Of a stretch of DNA of 60,287 nucleotides, positions 21,547 to 31,526 are shown piece by piece (the stretch's first letter is position 1; every line of letters begins with the position of its first letter). The stretch spans positions 1 to 60,287 of the forward strand of contig CACAYQ010000003.1 of NCBI GenBank assembly GCA_902536695.1. The letters run 5' to 3'. Origin of the DNA: an uncultured Bacteroidota bacterium. Its GTDB lineage: Bacteria > Bacteroidota > Bacteroidia > Flavobacteriales_D > Parvicellaceae. A model generated the notes under the pieces. It was not told the DNA's origin. It saw only the letters and a program-made list of their open reading frames with translations, and did not search any database. The translations under genes were made by a program, and so were the position numbers.

Positions 21547-21643
21547 TCTGTTTACAGTTATTTAACATTGAATTACGTGTATGTAATGTATTTCGTATAT
21601 ATTTGCTGCCGTTTAGCATTACAATAACTTAAATAGTGTTGAT

Positions 21644-21913
21644 ATGTATTTAGATTCAGAAAAGAAAAGAGAATTTTTTAAAAAGCACGGTAAGGGGGAG
21701 TCCGACACCGGTTCAGCAGAAGGTCAAATTGCATTGTTTACTTACAGAATTAGTCATTTGACCCAACATTTAAAGGCCAACAAGAAAGACTATAATACTC
21801 AAAGATCACTTATTAGATTAGTTGGGAAGAGAAGAAGTCAGTTGGATTATTTAAAGGATAAAGATATTGAACGATACAGAGCGATTATCAAAAAATTAAA
21901 AATCAGAAGATAA
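21644..21913 (+). CDS. rpsO: 30S ribosomal protein S15
   Basis: GESDTGSAEGQIALFTYRISHLTQHLK...RRSQLDYLK. Confidence 0.97.
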   Translation: MYLDSEKKREFFKKHGKGESDTGSAEGQIALFTYRISHLTQHLKANKKDYNTQRSLIRLVGKRRSQLDYLKDKDIERYRAIIKKLKIRR

Positions 21914-21935
21914 TTTAACTGTTAACATGTATTTG

Positions 21936-21971
21936 AGGGGACTATTGCGCTAGCGTAATGGTCCTTTTTTT
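21936..21971 (+). terminator. Rho-independent terminator between rpsO and pnp
   Basis: GGACTATTGCG-ctag-CGTAATGGTCC followed by T run. Confidence 0.8.
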
Positions 21972-21992
21972 GTTAAAATTAAAATAAAATAA

Positions 21993-24143
21993 ATGAATAT
22001 AATCAATGAAAAAATCAGTCTTCCGGGAGGAAAAGAAATCTCCATTGAGACTGGTAAATTAGCTAAGCAGGCAGATGGTTCTGTGATAGTAAGGATGGGA
22101 GACACCATGTTATTGGCTACCGTAGTTTCCAATCCAGATGTAAAAGACGGAGTAGACTTTATGCCTTTGACCGTAGATTACAGAGAAAAGTTTACATCTA
22201 CAGGTCGTTTTCCAGGAGGATTTCTCAAGAGGGAGGCAAGACCAAGTGATGAAGAAATATTAACCATGCGTTTAGTTGATAGGGCATTAAGACCGTTATT
22301 CCCAGATGATTTTCACGGAGATACACAAGTTATGATTCAGTTGATATCATCTGAAAAAGAAAATATGCCGGATGCTCTAGCTTGTTTGGCAGCTTCAACA
22401 GCTTTAGCTGTGTCAGATATTCCATTTAATGGACCTGTTTCGGAAGTTAGAATTGCTAAAAAGGACGGAAATCACATCATAAATCCCACATTTGAAGAAT
22501 TAAAAGGGGCAGATATGGATATGGTCATTGCTGGAACATTGGACAGCATTGTGATGGTGGAAGGTGAAATGAATGAAGTAAGTGAAGCGGATATGCTTGA
22601 AGCTATAAAGGCTGCTCACGAGGTTATTAAAGACCAATGTAACTTACAGTTGACCATTGCATCTAAAGTGGCTAAATCAAGCCCAAAGAGAGAATATAGC
22701 CACGAAACACATGATGAAGAATTAAAAAATAAAATTCATGCTTTTGCCTATGATAAGTTTTATGACATTGCTAAGCAAGGTCTTGCTGATAAGAAGAAAA
22801 GAGGTGAACTTTTTGGTGCAGTAAAAGAGGAGTTTAAAGTTACTTTAACTGAAGAAGAACTAGCTGAAAATGGATTTTTATTAGGTCAGTATTTTAAAGC
22901 TACCCAAAAAGAAGCTGTAAGAAGAGTAGTGCTTGATGAAAAAATCAGATTAGATGGCAGAACAACAACAGAAATAAGACCTATAGCATGTGAAGTAGAT
23001 TTCTTACCTGGATTTGTTCATGGTTCTGCCTTGTTTACAAGGGGTGAAACACAGTCTTTAACCGCTTTAACCTTAGGAAGTTCTCTAGATGTACAGCGTA
23101 AAGATGGAGCTTTAATGCAGGATGATTTAGATTTCTTATTACACTACAATTTCCCTCCTTTCTCCACAGGAGAAGCTAGACCAATTAGAGGGGTAAGTAG
23201 AAGAGAAGTAGGTCATGGAAATTTGGCACTAAGAGCTCTTAAACCTATGTTACCTGGAAAAGACGTTAATCCATATACAATCCGATTAGTTTCGGATATC
23301 TTGGAATCTAATGGTTCTTCATCTATGGCTACCGTATGTGCCGGTACGTTGGCGTTAATGGACGGTGGTGTAAAGATGAAAAGACCGGTTTCTGGAATTG
23401 CTATGGGATTAATTACAGATAACGAAGGTAAGTATGCTATTCTTTCAGATATTCTTGGTGACGAGGATCACTTAGGAGATATGGACTTTAAAGTGACTGG
23501 TACCGAAAATGGAATTACAGCATGTCAAATGGATATTAAGATTGATGGTTTAGATTATGAAATGCTTGAAAATGCACTTAATCAAGCTAAAGATGGTAGA
23601 ATGCATATCCTAGGGGAAATGATGAAAGCTATGGATGCACCGAGAGCAGATTATAAATCATTTGTTCCTAGAATTGAAACGGTTGAAGTTCCAGAAGATA
23701 CCATTGGTGGAATCATTGGTAAAGGTGGAGAGACTATTCAGAAAATGCAAGAAGAAACCAATACTTCCATAAGCATTGGAGATCCTGAAGATGGAATGGC
23801 TATCGTAGAAGTCTTTGCAGACGATAAAGAAGGAATGGAAGAGGCGCTTAGAAGAATTAACCTTATTGCATATCCTCCAATACCTGAAGTAGGAGAGGTG
23901 TACAATGGTAAGGTGAAAAACATCGTTACTTTCGGAGCTTTCCTTGAGATTTTACCTGGAAACGATGCTTTGTTGCACATTTCTGAAATTGATCATAAGC
24001 GAGTAGAAAAGGTGGAAGATTACTTAAAAGTAGGAGATGAGCTTGAAGTAAAGCTAATTGGTAAAGATCCTAAGTCTGGTAAGCTTAAAATTTCAAGAAA
24101 AGCTCTTCTTGAAAAGCCTGCTCCAAAGCAAGAATCGGAGTAA
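21993..24143 (+). CDS. pnp: polyribonucleotide nucleotidyltransferase
   Basis: two RNase PH domains, KH ([16 protein letters not shown]) and S1 domains. Confidence 0.97.
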   Translation: MNIINEKISLPGGKEISIETGKLAKQADGSVIVRMGDTMLLATVVSNPDVKDGVDFMPLTVDYREKFTSTGRFPGGFLKREARPSDEEILTMRLVDRALRPLFPDDFHGDTQVMIQLISSEKENMPDALACLAASTALAVSDIPFNGPVSEVRIAKKDGNHIINPTFEELKGADMDMVIAGTLDSIVMVEGEMNEVSEADMLEAIKAAHEVIKDQCNLQLTIASKVAKSSPKREYSHETHDEELKNKIHAFAYDKFYDIAKQGLADKKKRGELFGAVKEEFKVTLTEEELAENGFLLGQYFKATQKEAVRRVVLDEKIRLDGRTTTEIRPIACEVDFLPGFVHGSALFTRGETQSLTALTLGSSLDVQRKDGALMQDDLDFLLHYNFPPFSTGEARPIRGVSRREVGHGNLALRALKPMLPGKDVNPYTIRLVSDILESNGSSSMATVCAGTLALMDGGVKMKRPVSGIAMGLITDNEGKYAILSDILGDEDHLGDMDFKVTGTENGITACQMDIKIDGLDYEMLENALNQAKDGRMHILGEMMKAMDAPRADYKSFVPRIETVEVPEDTIGGIIGKGGETIQKMQEETNTSISIGDPEDGMAIVEVFADDKEGMEEALRRINLIAYPPIPEVGEVYNGKVKNIVTFGAFLEILPGNDALLHISEIDHKRVEKVEDYLKVGDELEVKLIGKDPKSGKLKISRKALLEKPAPKQESE

Positions 24144-24162
24144 TTCAAATCAAATAATTATA

Positions 24163-24192
24163 GAAAAGCCATATTTATTGTGGCTTTTTTTG
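24163..24192 (+). terminator. Rho-independent terminator after pnp
   Basis: AAAGCCAT-atttatt-GTGGCTTTTTTT. Confidence 0.75.
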
Positions 24193-24272
24193 TTTATTTT
24201 TAAAAGGAATGTAACCTAATTTCGTTTTGGGACGTTATAGTATTTCCCATTTTCAATGGTTAACACACATAG

Positions 24273-25139
24273 ATGAGACAACTAAAAATAACCAAACAGG
24301 TCACCAATAGGGAGACCGCTTCGCTTGATAAATATCTTCAGGAAATTGGCCGTGTTGATTTGATTACAGCAGAGGAAGAAGTAGAATTGGCTAAGCGAAT
24401 TAAAGAAGGAGATCATATTGCTCTTGAGCGTTTGGTTAAAGCAAACCTTCGTTTTGTAGTTTCTGTATCAAAGCAGTATCAAAATCAAGGGTTAACCTTA
24501 CCAGATTTAATTAACGAAGGAAATCTAGGGTTGATCAAAGCTGCTCAACGATTTGACGAAACCAGAGGTTTTAAATTTATTTCTTATGCAGTTTGGTGGA
24601 TTAGGCAATCTATTTTACAGGCGTTGGCTGAACAATCTAGAATTGTACGTTTACCGTTGAATAAAATTGGTTCTATTAATAAGATCAACAAACAGTTTTC
24701 TGCACTAGAACAAAAATTTGGACGCTCTCCAACACCAGAAGAAATTGCGGAATCGTTGGATATTACTATCGAAGAGGTGAAGCAATCCATTAAAAATAGT
24801 GGTAGACACCTATCGATGGACGCTCCGCTATCTGATTCTGAAGATAGTAACAACATGTATGAGGTAATGTCGTCTGATGAGTCGCCTAAGCCCGATAAGA
24901 TTCTGATGAATGAATCGTTGAGAAGAGAAATTGAACGTTCTTTATCTACTTTAACACCAAGAGAGGCGGATGTCATTCGTTTGTATTTTGGTTTGAGTGG
25001 TAAACACCCTATGACTTTAGAAGAAATAGGAGAAAAGTTCGATTTAACCAGAGAACGAGTCCGTCAGATCAAAGAAAAGTCTATTCGAAGATTAAAACAC
25101 ACTTCTCGTAGTAAGTTGTTAAAATCTTACTTAGGTTAA
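24273..25139 (+). CDS. rpoD: primary RNA polymerase sigma factor (RpoD/SigA)
   Basis: [55 protein letters not shown]. Confidence 0.95.
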   Translation: MRQLKITKQVTNRETASLDKYLQEIGRVDLITAEEEVELAKRIKEGDHIALERLVKANLRFVVSVSKQYQNQGLTLPDLINEGNLGLIKAAQRFDETRGFKFISYAVWWIRQSILQALAEQSRIVRLPLNKIGSINKINKQFSALEQKFGRSPTPEEIAESLDITIEEVKQSIKNSGRHLSMDAPLSDSEDSNNMYEVMSSDESPKPDKILMNESLRREIERSLSTLTPREADVIRLYFGLSGKHPMTLEEIGEKFDLTRERVRQIKEKSIRRLKHTSRSKLLKSYLG

Positions 25140-25194
25140 TATTTCCAAAGCTTTAATTCTTTTGTTTTCTTTGCGGTGAATTTAATTCTTCTTC

Positions 25195-25845
25195 ATGAGT
25201 CATCTTATTGCGCCATCTTTATTAGCTTCTGATTTTGCTAACCTCCAAAAAGAGTGTGAAATGCTTAATAACAGTAAGGCAGATTGGTATCATTTAGATG
25301 TAATGGATGGGGTTTTTGTTCCCAATATTTCCTTTGGAATTCCAGTGATTGACTTCATTAATAAACATACCTTAAAGCCTCTTGATGTACATTTAATGAT
25401 TATTCAACCAGAACGTTATATAACACACTTTAAAAATGTGGGAGCCAATATTTTAACTGTTCATATAGAAGCTTCCACACACCTCCATAGAACGTTACAA
25501 GCTATCAAGCAAGACGGCATGAAAGCTGGTGTGGCGTTGAACCCTCATACCAACGTGGAGCAGTTAGAGCCCACCTTAGAAGAAATTGATTTGGTGTGCC
25601 TAATGTCAGTTAATCCTGGATTTGGTGGTCAGGCTTTTATTGAAGGTACTTACAGAAAAGTAGAAAAGCTAAAATCCATGATAGCTAAAGCGGGTTTAGA
25701 AACTAAAATTGAAATAGATGGTGGAGTAACTTCAGCCAATGCCAAGCAATTGATTGATGCTGGTGCAGATGTATTGGTAGCAGGTAGTTTTGTATTTAAG
25801 GCTAAAAACCCAACACAGACCATAGCAGATTTAAAAAATATTTAA
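25195..25845 (+). CDS. rpe: ribulose-phosphate 3-epimerase
   Basis: IAPSLLASDFANL, HLDVMDGVFVPNISFG, SVNPGFGGQAFI. Confidence 0.96.
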   Translation: MSHLIAPSLLASDFANLQKECEMLNNSKADWYHLDVMDGVFVPNISFGIPVIDFINKHTLKPLDVHLMIIQPERYITHFKNVGANILTVHIEASTHLHRTLQAIKQDGMKAGVALNPHTNVEQLEPTLEEIDLVCLMSVNPGFGGQAFIEGTYRKVEKLKSMIAKAGLETKIEIDGGVTSANAKQLIDAGADVLVAGSFVFKAKNPTQTIADLKNI

Positions 25846-27050
25846 TCCTTTCCCTCTAAGTAATCTTGTAGATATGCAAAATGTGGAGTAAGTTTCCCGT
25901 CTTTGGTTTCAGATGCTCTGTAAATGATATCCTCTGGATCGTTTCCCAGTAATGGTTCTAATACATGTTCAATAAACATTTCTCCAAAAGATACAGAAGC
26001 GTCCTTGGGTAGTTCACACGGTAGATTGTCCACCGCCATTACTCCAATACAATCTTCTTTGTAAAAATCTACTTCTTCTTCGCTTTGTGCATCATATCCA
26101 TAAAACGGGTTAGCTATAGTAGATGGACGAAGTGTAGTGGCCACAGGACCATCAATATCGCAACTTACATCTGCTACTAAAGAAATATTCCAGTCTGGAT
26201 TTTTGACATCACCTCTTGAAAAAATAAACGGAGAGCGATTATCCCAGTAATGACAGGCTACATAGACATCCGCTGCAGTTGCATATCTCATAAAGTTGGA
26301 GGAATGTCCACTAGGATTTTTGAAGAATGCGGGTATATCAAAGGATGCACCATCATCTCTTTTTACATAATCCTCTACGTCCAGTTGAGTATATACTGGC
26401 TCACCGAAATTAGTACTTAGAAAATCCTCAGGTGAAACTCGTTTTATGTTGGTTTTTTCTAATACTTCTATGGCACCTCCAGCCACTCTCCCTCCTCCTG
26501 TAATGATCAACCTAAAGTTCTTTGGCAAATCCAACATACTTAGTTCACCTTCCATTTCCTTTCTATCCTCACACAAATGAGCGCTTTTAAGCTTATATCG
26601 CTTTGTTTTTAGTCCGTACCCCAATAATCCATTAAAACACCCTACGATGCCTGCAAAACGACCAAATGCGATTAATCTTTGCCCATTCGAATTGGTTATG
26701 GTTTCCCAGTCGATGAGTTGGATATTTTTTTCGATTATGGCTTGTAATAAATCTCTGTTGTAAGGTTGCTTTTTAAACGTGTGGGAAAAGAAGAAGTATT
26801 TTTTATTAGCTATTAAATCTTCAATGGGAACTTCTTTAACGCCTAGGAGTACATCGCAATCTGTGATCTCATCGACAAGATCTATCCCAGCATTAGCGTA
26901 ATCTTCGTCTTTAAATTTTCGAATGTTACTTTTTTGAACGACTAAATCTATCTGGGGGTATTTTTGCTTGATTTCTTGACATTGAGTAGGAGATAGGGGT
27001 ACTCTTTTATCTGGTGGTGTTTTTCCTTCTTTAATGATCCCGATTTTCAT
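25842..27050 (-). CDS. NAD(P)-dependent alanine/saccharopine dehydrogenase-like protein
   Basis: GIIKEGKTPPDKRVPLSPTQ N-terminus; GGGRVAGGAIEVL. Confidence 0.8.
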   Translation of the reverse strand: MKIGIIKEGKTPPDKRVPLSPTQCQEIKQKYPQIDLVVQKSNIRKFKDEDYANAGIDLVDEITDCDVLLGVKEVPIEDLIANKKYFFFSHTFKKQPYNRDLLQAIIEKNIQLIDWETITNSNGQRLIAFGRFAGIVGCFNGLLGYGLKTKRYKLKSAHLCEDRKEMEGELSMLDLPKNFRLIITGGGRVAGGAIEVLEKTNIKRVSPEDFLSTNFGEPVYTQLDVEDYVKRDDGASFDIPAFFKNPSGHSSNFMRYATAADVYVACHYWDNRSPFIFSRGDVKNPDWNISLVADVSCDIDGPVATTLRPSTIANPFYGYDAQSEEEVDFYKEDCIGVMAVDNLPCELPKDASVSFGEMFIEHVLEPLLGNDPEDIIYRASETKDGKLTPHFAYLQDYLEGKD

Positions 27051-27124
27051 GCTATGAATTTTGCGTCAAATATAACATTTGTTCCCATTGATAAATTAGC
27101 TAATTTTGTGTCACTTAATTTATT

Positions 27125-27522
27125 GGGGCCGATTTTGGATTTGACAGCAAGAGAAATAGTTAAGTAAGCATGTCGAGCGTTGTGAATGGTCTCGTAAAAC
27201 ACAATTCACAAGCCTATAAACGGCAATAACAACTACGCGCTTGCAGCTTAATTACAGATGTAATTAGGCCTAATCTCGCAGATAAGATCTGCCTGACAAG
27301 CTGCCCAGCTATGGTTACCTGTTCAGCGGCTATAGTAATTGGGTATCGTTGGTCTGAACTAAGTGGTGTAGCGTCTTGATGCACTGACAAAAACCTAAAA
27401 GACTAAGGATAAATTGGGGTGTTTGTGCTCAGCTTTATTTCTACAATTAATCACAAACTAAGCATGTAGAAAGTTTAATTGTTCCTTGTTTGGACGAGGG
27501 TTCGAAACCCTCCGGCTCCACT
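27125..27522 (+). ncRNA. ssrA: transfer-messenger RNA (tmRNA)
   Basis: 5' GGGGCCG pairs with 3' CGGCTCC; T-arm GAGGG-TTCGAAA-CCCTC; tag frame GGC AAT AAC AAC TAC GCG CTT GCA GCT TAA (27222-27251) = GNNNYALAA*. Confidence 0.95.
27497..27522 (+). repeat. tmRNA 3'-end core (native att site, core 0)
   Basis: AGGGTTCGAAACCCTCCGGCTCCACT; reappears exactly or near-exactly downstream. Confidence 0.9.
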
Positions 27523-27630
27523 ATTTGATATGTTGTTAATAATTAAATAAGCAAAAATAGACAAATAACAGGTTAATATCTCATATTTGAAAAACAAATG
27601 AGATTAAATAGAGACAAATAATTACCTAAA

Positions 27631-27673
27631 ATGTTTGACCTATGTTTGACCTGCTAAATTAAATGTTTGACCT
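27631..27673 (+). promoter_or_regulatory. three direct ATGTTTGACCT repeats in front of the integrase gene (putative arm-type integrase sites)
   Basis: ATGTTTGACCT at 27631, 27642 and 27663 (start spacing 11 and 21 bp). Confidence 0.7.
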
Positions 27674-27681
27674 TTTTGCTT

Positions 27682-28887
27682 ATGACAAGAATTAGTTTCA
27701 CTACCCGCTTTTTTATTAAACACCGAAATAACAATGATCATTTATATGTTAGAATCATTGTAAATAGAAAGTCATCAGAAATATCCTTAAAGAGAACAGT
27801 TTATTTAAGACATTGGGATGATAAACGACAACAATTTAAAGGTGGCAGTGAAGTTTCCCAGTCATTAAATCATTATATGAACGATGTTAGAGGAAAGTTA
27901 ATAGCTATTCACACTCATCTAACTAGCAACGAGGAATACTATGATTCCAAAATAATCAAAAACATATTTCTAGGCCATGAACTGAGAAAACATTTTATCA
28001 TAAAAGAGTTTGACATTCACAATGAAAAAATTAAAGTTTTAGCTAATGAAAATAAAGAATATAGCATTGGCACTTATAAAAGATTTAAAACTGCTAGAAA
28101 TCATTTAAATGACTTTATTAGATATAAAGGAAACAATGATCTAGTTTTTGGAGCTATAACTAGTGAATGGATACACGACTATGAATATTTTTTAAAAACT
28201 CAAAAGAATATTAGTCATAATACAAGTCTAAGATATATCAAGCTATTTAAAAAAATATATGGGATTGCTCTTAGAAATGGATGGGTTAAGAAAGATCCTT
28301 TTAATTCATTTAAGATACGATTCCAAACAGTCAACAGAGAACATCTTTCCTTGAATGAAATAAAAACAATTAAAGAAAAAGAACTCCACACTGATCGATT
28401 AAATCAGGTAAGAGATGTCTTTCTTTTTTGTTGTTTAACTGGTTTTAGATATTCTGATGTTAAGGATCTTACCAAACATGATATTCATATTAATACTGAT
28501 GGAAGTAAGAGTATTATCAAGAAAATAAAAAAGACAAAAGGAACAGTTAGAATTCCATTAATAAAACCAGCTTTAGAGATCGTTAATAAATATGAAGATG
28601 ATTTTTATTGTAAAGTAAAAGGGGTACTTCTTCCAGTTGTTAGCAATCAAAATACCAATGCCTACTTAAAAGAGATAGCAACATTATGCGGAATTGAAAA
28701 AAACTTAACCTTTCACATTGCAAGGCACACTTTTGCAACAGTCTTTTTAGAGCTTGGTATTTCAATGGAGTCAGTAAAAGCTATGCTAGGTCATTCTGAT
28801 ATAACAACAACCCAGATTTATGGTAAGATAACTGATAAAAAATTAATGGAAGAAATGGATAATTTAAAAACAAAAATTAAGTTATGA
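27682..28887 (+). CDS. site-specific tyrosine recombinase/integrase
   Basis: CLTGFRYSDVKDL box I; HIARHTFATVFLELGISMESVKAMLGHSDITTTQIYGKI (HxxR...H...Y); sits at the tmRNA 3' end. ATG start at 27682 preferred to the TTG at 27667 in the track. Confidence 0.95.
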   Translation: MTRISFTTRFFIKHRNNNDHLYVRIIVNRKSSEISLKRTVYLRHWDDKRQQFKGGSEVSQSLNHYMNDVRGKLIAIHTHLTSNEEYYDSKIIKNIFLGHELRKHFIIKEFDIHNEKIKVLANENKEYSIGTYKRFKTARNHLNDFIRYKGNNDLVFGAITSEWIHDYEYFLKTQKNISHNTSLRYIKLFKKIYGIALRNGWVKKDPFNSFKIRFQTVNREHLSLNEIKTIKEKELHTDRLNQVRDVFLFCCLTGFRYSDVKDLTKHDIHINTDGSKSIIKKIKKTKGTVRIPLIKPALEIVNKYEDDFYCKVKGVLLPVVSNQNTNAYLKEIATLCGIEKNLTFHIARHTFATVFLELGISMESVKAMLGHSDITTTQIYGKITDKKLMEEMDNLKTKIKL

Positions 28888-29513
28888 TTGAAATAGATTC
28901 AAATACAATAGTTACAGAAATATTTCTAGAATGTTTTAAAGAGTTGCATCTAAAAAAGCAATCAAACCATGAGGATTTAAAGATGTCAGTTCAAAAATAT
29001 TGCGAACAACTTAATTCTGGAAGAGTAAAATATTTAAGAGAAAAGATTTTATTTATCTCTAATAAAATTGATTTAAAATCATTGAATTTAGAACAAAAGA
29101 AATCGTTGTTTTACATTAATACATTCCTTGATTCATATTCACAAATTGTAAAAAAATCAGATTCTGATATTTTAGATGAAATTTTAAATCCTGAATTTGA
29201 AGAATTAAATAAAGCCGAGGATCCAATAAAGCTAGATTTAACTCAAGCAGAAATACTCGGAATTATTGAAGGGATTTTTCAAGTTTTTTCAAAAGAAAAG
29301 ATTAGTTCAACTAAACTTTTTAAGTTTTGCTCTAATAATTTCAATTCAATTAGATCTAAATCAGATATTCAAACTATTGAATCGTACAAGGAATGTTATT
29401 ATGGTAAACTTAATGTCATAGGTAATAAGACTGGTAAACATAAAATTCGTTATGAAAAAGAAAAAATCATTCAAAAGCTTGAAATGATAATTTCTCATAT
29501 AAATACAAATTAG
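28884..29513 (+). CDS. hypothetical protein, 4-bp overlap with integrase stop
   Basis: ORF translationally coupled to int; no family recognised. Confidence 0.6.
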   Translation: MIEIDSNTIVTEIFLECFKELHLKKQSNHEDLKMSVQKYCEQLNSGRVKYLREKILFISNKIDLKSLNLEQKKSLFYINTFLDSYSQIVKKSDSDILDEILNPEFEELNKAEDPIKLDLTQAEILGIIEGIFQVFSKEKISSTKLFKFCSNNFNSIRSKSDIQTIESYKECYYGKLNVIGNKTGKHKIRYEKEKIIQKLEMIISHINTN

Positions 29514-29575
29514 TAAGACTTACAGTAAGGTTACTAATTAGTTTCACATTGGTTTATTTGTCTAAAAGAAAGACA

Positions 29576-29851
29576 ATGAATCTTGATTTAATTACAAAAA
29601 ACGACTTAAATGACTTTAAACTTGAACTAGTCAATCTAATCACTGACATTCTAAGTAAAAGTCAACCTAAAAAAAAAGAAATTCTTTCCAACGAAGATGT
29701 AAAAGACCTATTAGGAATTTCTACAGGCACTCTGAGAAAATATAGAATTACAGGAAAAATTTCCTACACCAAAATTGATGGCATTTTGTATTATAAATAC
29801 GAAGATGTTATAAAACTTATTGAGTCTAATAAATTTAACTCATTAGGTTAA
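29576..29851 (+). CDS. helix-turn-helix protein, excisionase-like
   Basis: ILSNEDVKDLLGISTGTLRKYRITGKISYTKIDGILYYKYEDVIKLIE winged-HTH of the Bacteroidota mobile-element Xis/HTH_17 type; start likely at internal Met. Confidence 0.8.
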   Translation: MNLDLITKNDLNDFKLELVNLITDILSKSQPKKKEILSNEDVKDLLGISTGTLRKYRITGKISYTKIDGILYYKYEDVIKLIESNKFNSLG

Positions 29852-29998
29852 AAAATATTGATTAGGCTCTGGTGAAGACCAACCTGATTGGACATGACCG
29901 AGGGATATACTGAGGTTGACTTTTAAGGGATGTCAAATAACCTTTGGCATCCTAAGAGAGTGTTCCGAAAAACTTAAAACCAACTTGATAATTCGGCA

Positions 29999-30029
29999 AG
30001 TTCGCCCAGTTATCTTGTATGGGCGAACT
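29999..30029 (+). repeat. perfect 10-bp inverted repeat upstream of the HUH-Rep-like gene
   Basis: AGTTCGCCCA-gttatcttgta-TGGGCGAACT. Confidence 0.85.
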
Positions 30030-30047
30030 GTACCTAATTGAGAAATA

Positions 30048-30530
30048 ATGATAGGAAAAATATACGAAGAGAACACTAAATCAATACCAAGTATGAAAGA
30101 AGCATATATAAAATGGCTAAATGAAGAAGATTGGATTTTTTTTACAACCCTTACAACTAGTTATGAATTGACACAAAAGTCTGCTAGGAGAGCAGCAGAG
30201 AGATTTCATAAATATTTAAAAAACATATCAGATGATCATTGCAAGATGTTCTTTGTTTCAGAAAAGTTTGAATTAAAAGATGGGTATCATCTTCATGCTT
30301 TAATTAATTTACCAGATAAATTTCATGAGTTTATTTATTTCAATAAAATCATATCATCTTGGCAATTAGCAGCTGGTACATTTAATAAAAAAATGGATGA
30401 AAATGGATTTTATCAAGATCAAAAACCATCGAGAATAGATCTTCAAAAATATGACAAGAAGAAAGGGGCCAAAGGTTATTGTGCCAAATATATTTTTAAA
30501 AAGAATTGCGATTACGATATATTAACATGA
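30048..30530 (+). CDS. HUH-type replication/relaxase-like protein
   Basis: motif order FFTTLTT, DGYHLHALINL, KGYCAKYIFK resembles rolling-circle Rep motifs 1-3. Confidence 0.65.
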   Translation: MIGKIYEENTKSIPSMKEAYIKWLNEEDWIFFTTLTTSYELTQKSARRAAERFHKYLKNISDDHCKMFFVSEKFELKDGYHLHALINLPDKFHEFIYFNKIISSWQLAAGTFNKKMDENGFYQDQKPSRIDLQKYDKKKGAKGYCAKYIFKKNCDYDILT

Positions 30531-30760
30531 TTAAAGATTTATCAATAAAGGAAAGAAAGGCTATAAAAAAGTATTTAGTTCATGGAGATTTAAAAAGAGT
30601 AGCTAAAAAACTCAATTTATCCAACTCAGCAATACATGGTTTTTTCAATGGAAAGTCAAATAATCCAGAAATTTTAGATGAGTTGCTTAAATTATTGAGG
30701 AAATATGCTAAAAACAGGGAAGATATTGGTACTATTTTGGGCAAAATAAATGCAGAATAA
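30506..30760 (+). CDS. small helix-turn-helix protein
   Basis: VAKKLNLSNSAIHGFFNGKSNNPEILDELLKLL. Confidence 0.5.
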   Translation: MRLRYINMIKDLSIKERKAIKKYLVHGDLKRVAKKLNLSNSAIHGFFNGKSNNPEILDELLKLLRKYAKNREDIGTILGKINAE

Positions 30761-30836
30761 GTGAAGAAACAATACAGAGTTTACTCAAAAAATATTCAGA
30801 ATTAGCAAATAAATACTTTAAAAAATATGTAGCCTA

Positions 30837-31526
30837 CTATCTAAATACAGCCTTAAGACGCTTAAGTAATTCAGAAAGTACTTTGTCATCTAGTTCTAAA
30901 TCAAAGTTGTCAGCTACATTACTATGAAACCTTATTGCATCTTTAATATATTTTTCTTGACGTTCATAATTAAAACGTTTCCAAGATTTATTGTTTTTTT
31001 TACTGTTATGAAATTTTAATAATAATTGAATATTATCTGGATGATGATTTCCCTGTTCTTTTTTATTTAGAAGGGCTTGTGCATGATCAAGTTCAAAGTC
31101 CAAGCTAAAAAAATCTTTAAAAGCTTTTTGAATATTTCTAAATTCATCTAACCTGTATAACTCAAAAATTTTTAAGTTGTCTTTAGCTTGACTTATAATT
31201 TCAGAACGTTTGATTGGCTCAATATCGTCATTTACATCTCTTTCTAAATTGATTTGTTGTTCTTGATCTGTTAGGTATTTAACTTTTCTTGGTCGTTCAC
31301 TTTCGTCTATAATTACATTCTTGAACCCACCTGCTGAAAGTCTTGATGAAATTCTTGCAGCAATTTCTCTTAGTCCAGTTGTATCATTTTTCTGCCCCTT
31401 AGCTTCTTTTTCAGCTTTTTTATATAAATCTGGATACATTTCGCTTACTTTCTGAGCCCATTCAGAAACGGTAATAAAATCATTAAATGTTTTTAAAGCC
31501 TCTGCATATTTTTCATAAATTTTCAT
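30837..31526 (-). CDS. HNH-motif nuclease-like protein
   Basis: FELDHAQALLNKKEQGNHHPDNIQLLLKFHNSKKNNKSW (DH...N...HN arrangement). Confidence 0.6.
   Translation of the reverse strand: MKIYEKYAEALKTFNDFITVSEWAQKVSEMYPDLYKKAEKEAKGQKNDTTGLREIAARISSRLSAGGFKNVIIDESERPRKVKYLTDQEQQINLERDVNDDIEPIKRSEIISQAKDNLKIFELYRLDEFRNIQKAFKDFFSLDFELDHAQALLNKKEQGNHHPDNIQLLLKFHNSKKNNKSWKRFNYERQEKYIKDAIRFHSNVADNFDLELDDKVLSELLKRLKAVFR

Noticed and set aside
27667-27681. TTG start of the integrase given in the ORF track
   Set aside because: Lies inside the third ATGTTTGACCT motif; the ATG at 27682 gives a normal integrase N-terminus (MTRISFTTRFFIKHR).
27682-28887. Classical integron integrase IntI
   Set aside because: The protein looks like a Bacteroidota phage/ICE-type tyrosine recombinase; no IntI-specific insertion was recognised, and it targets a tmRNA 3' end.
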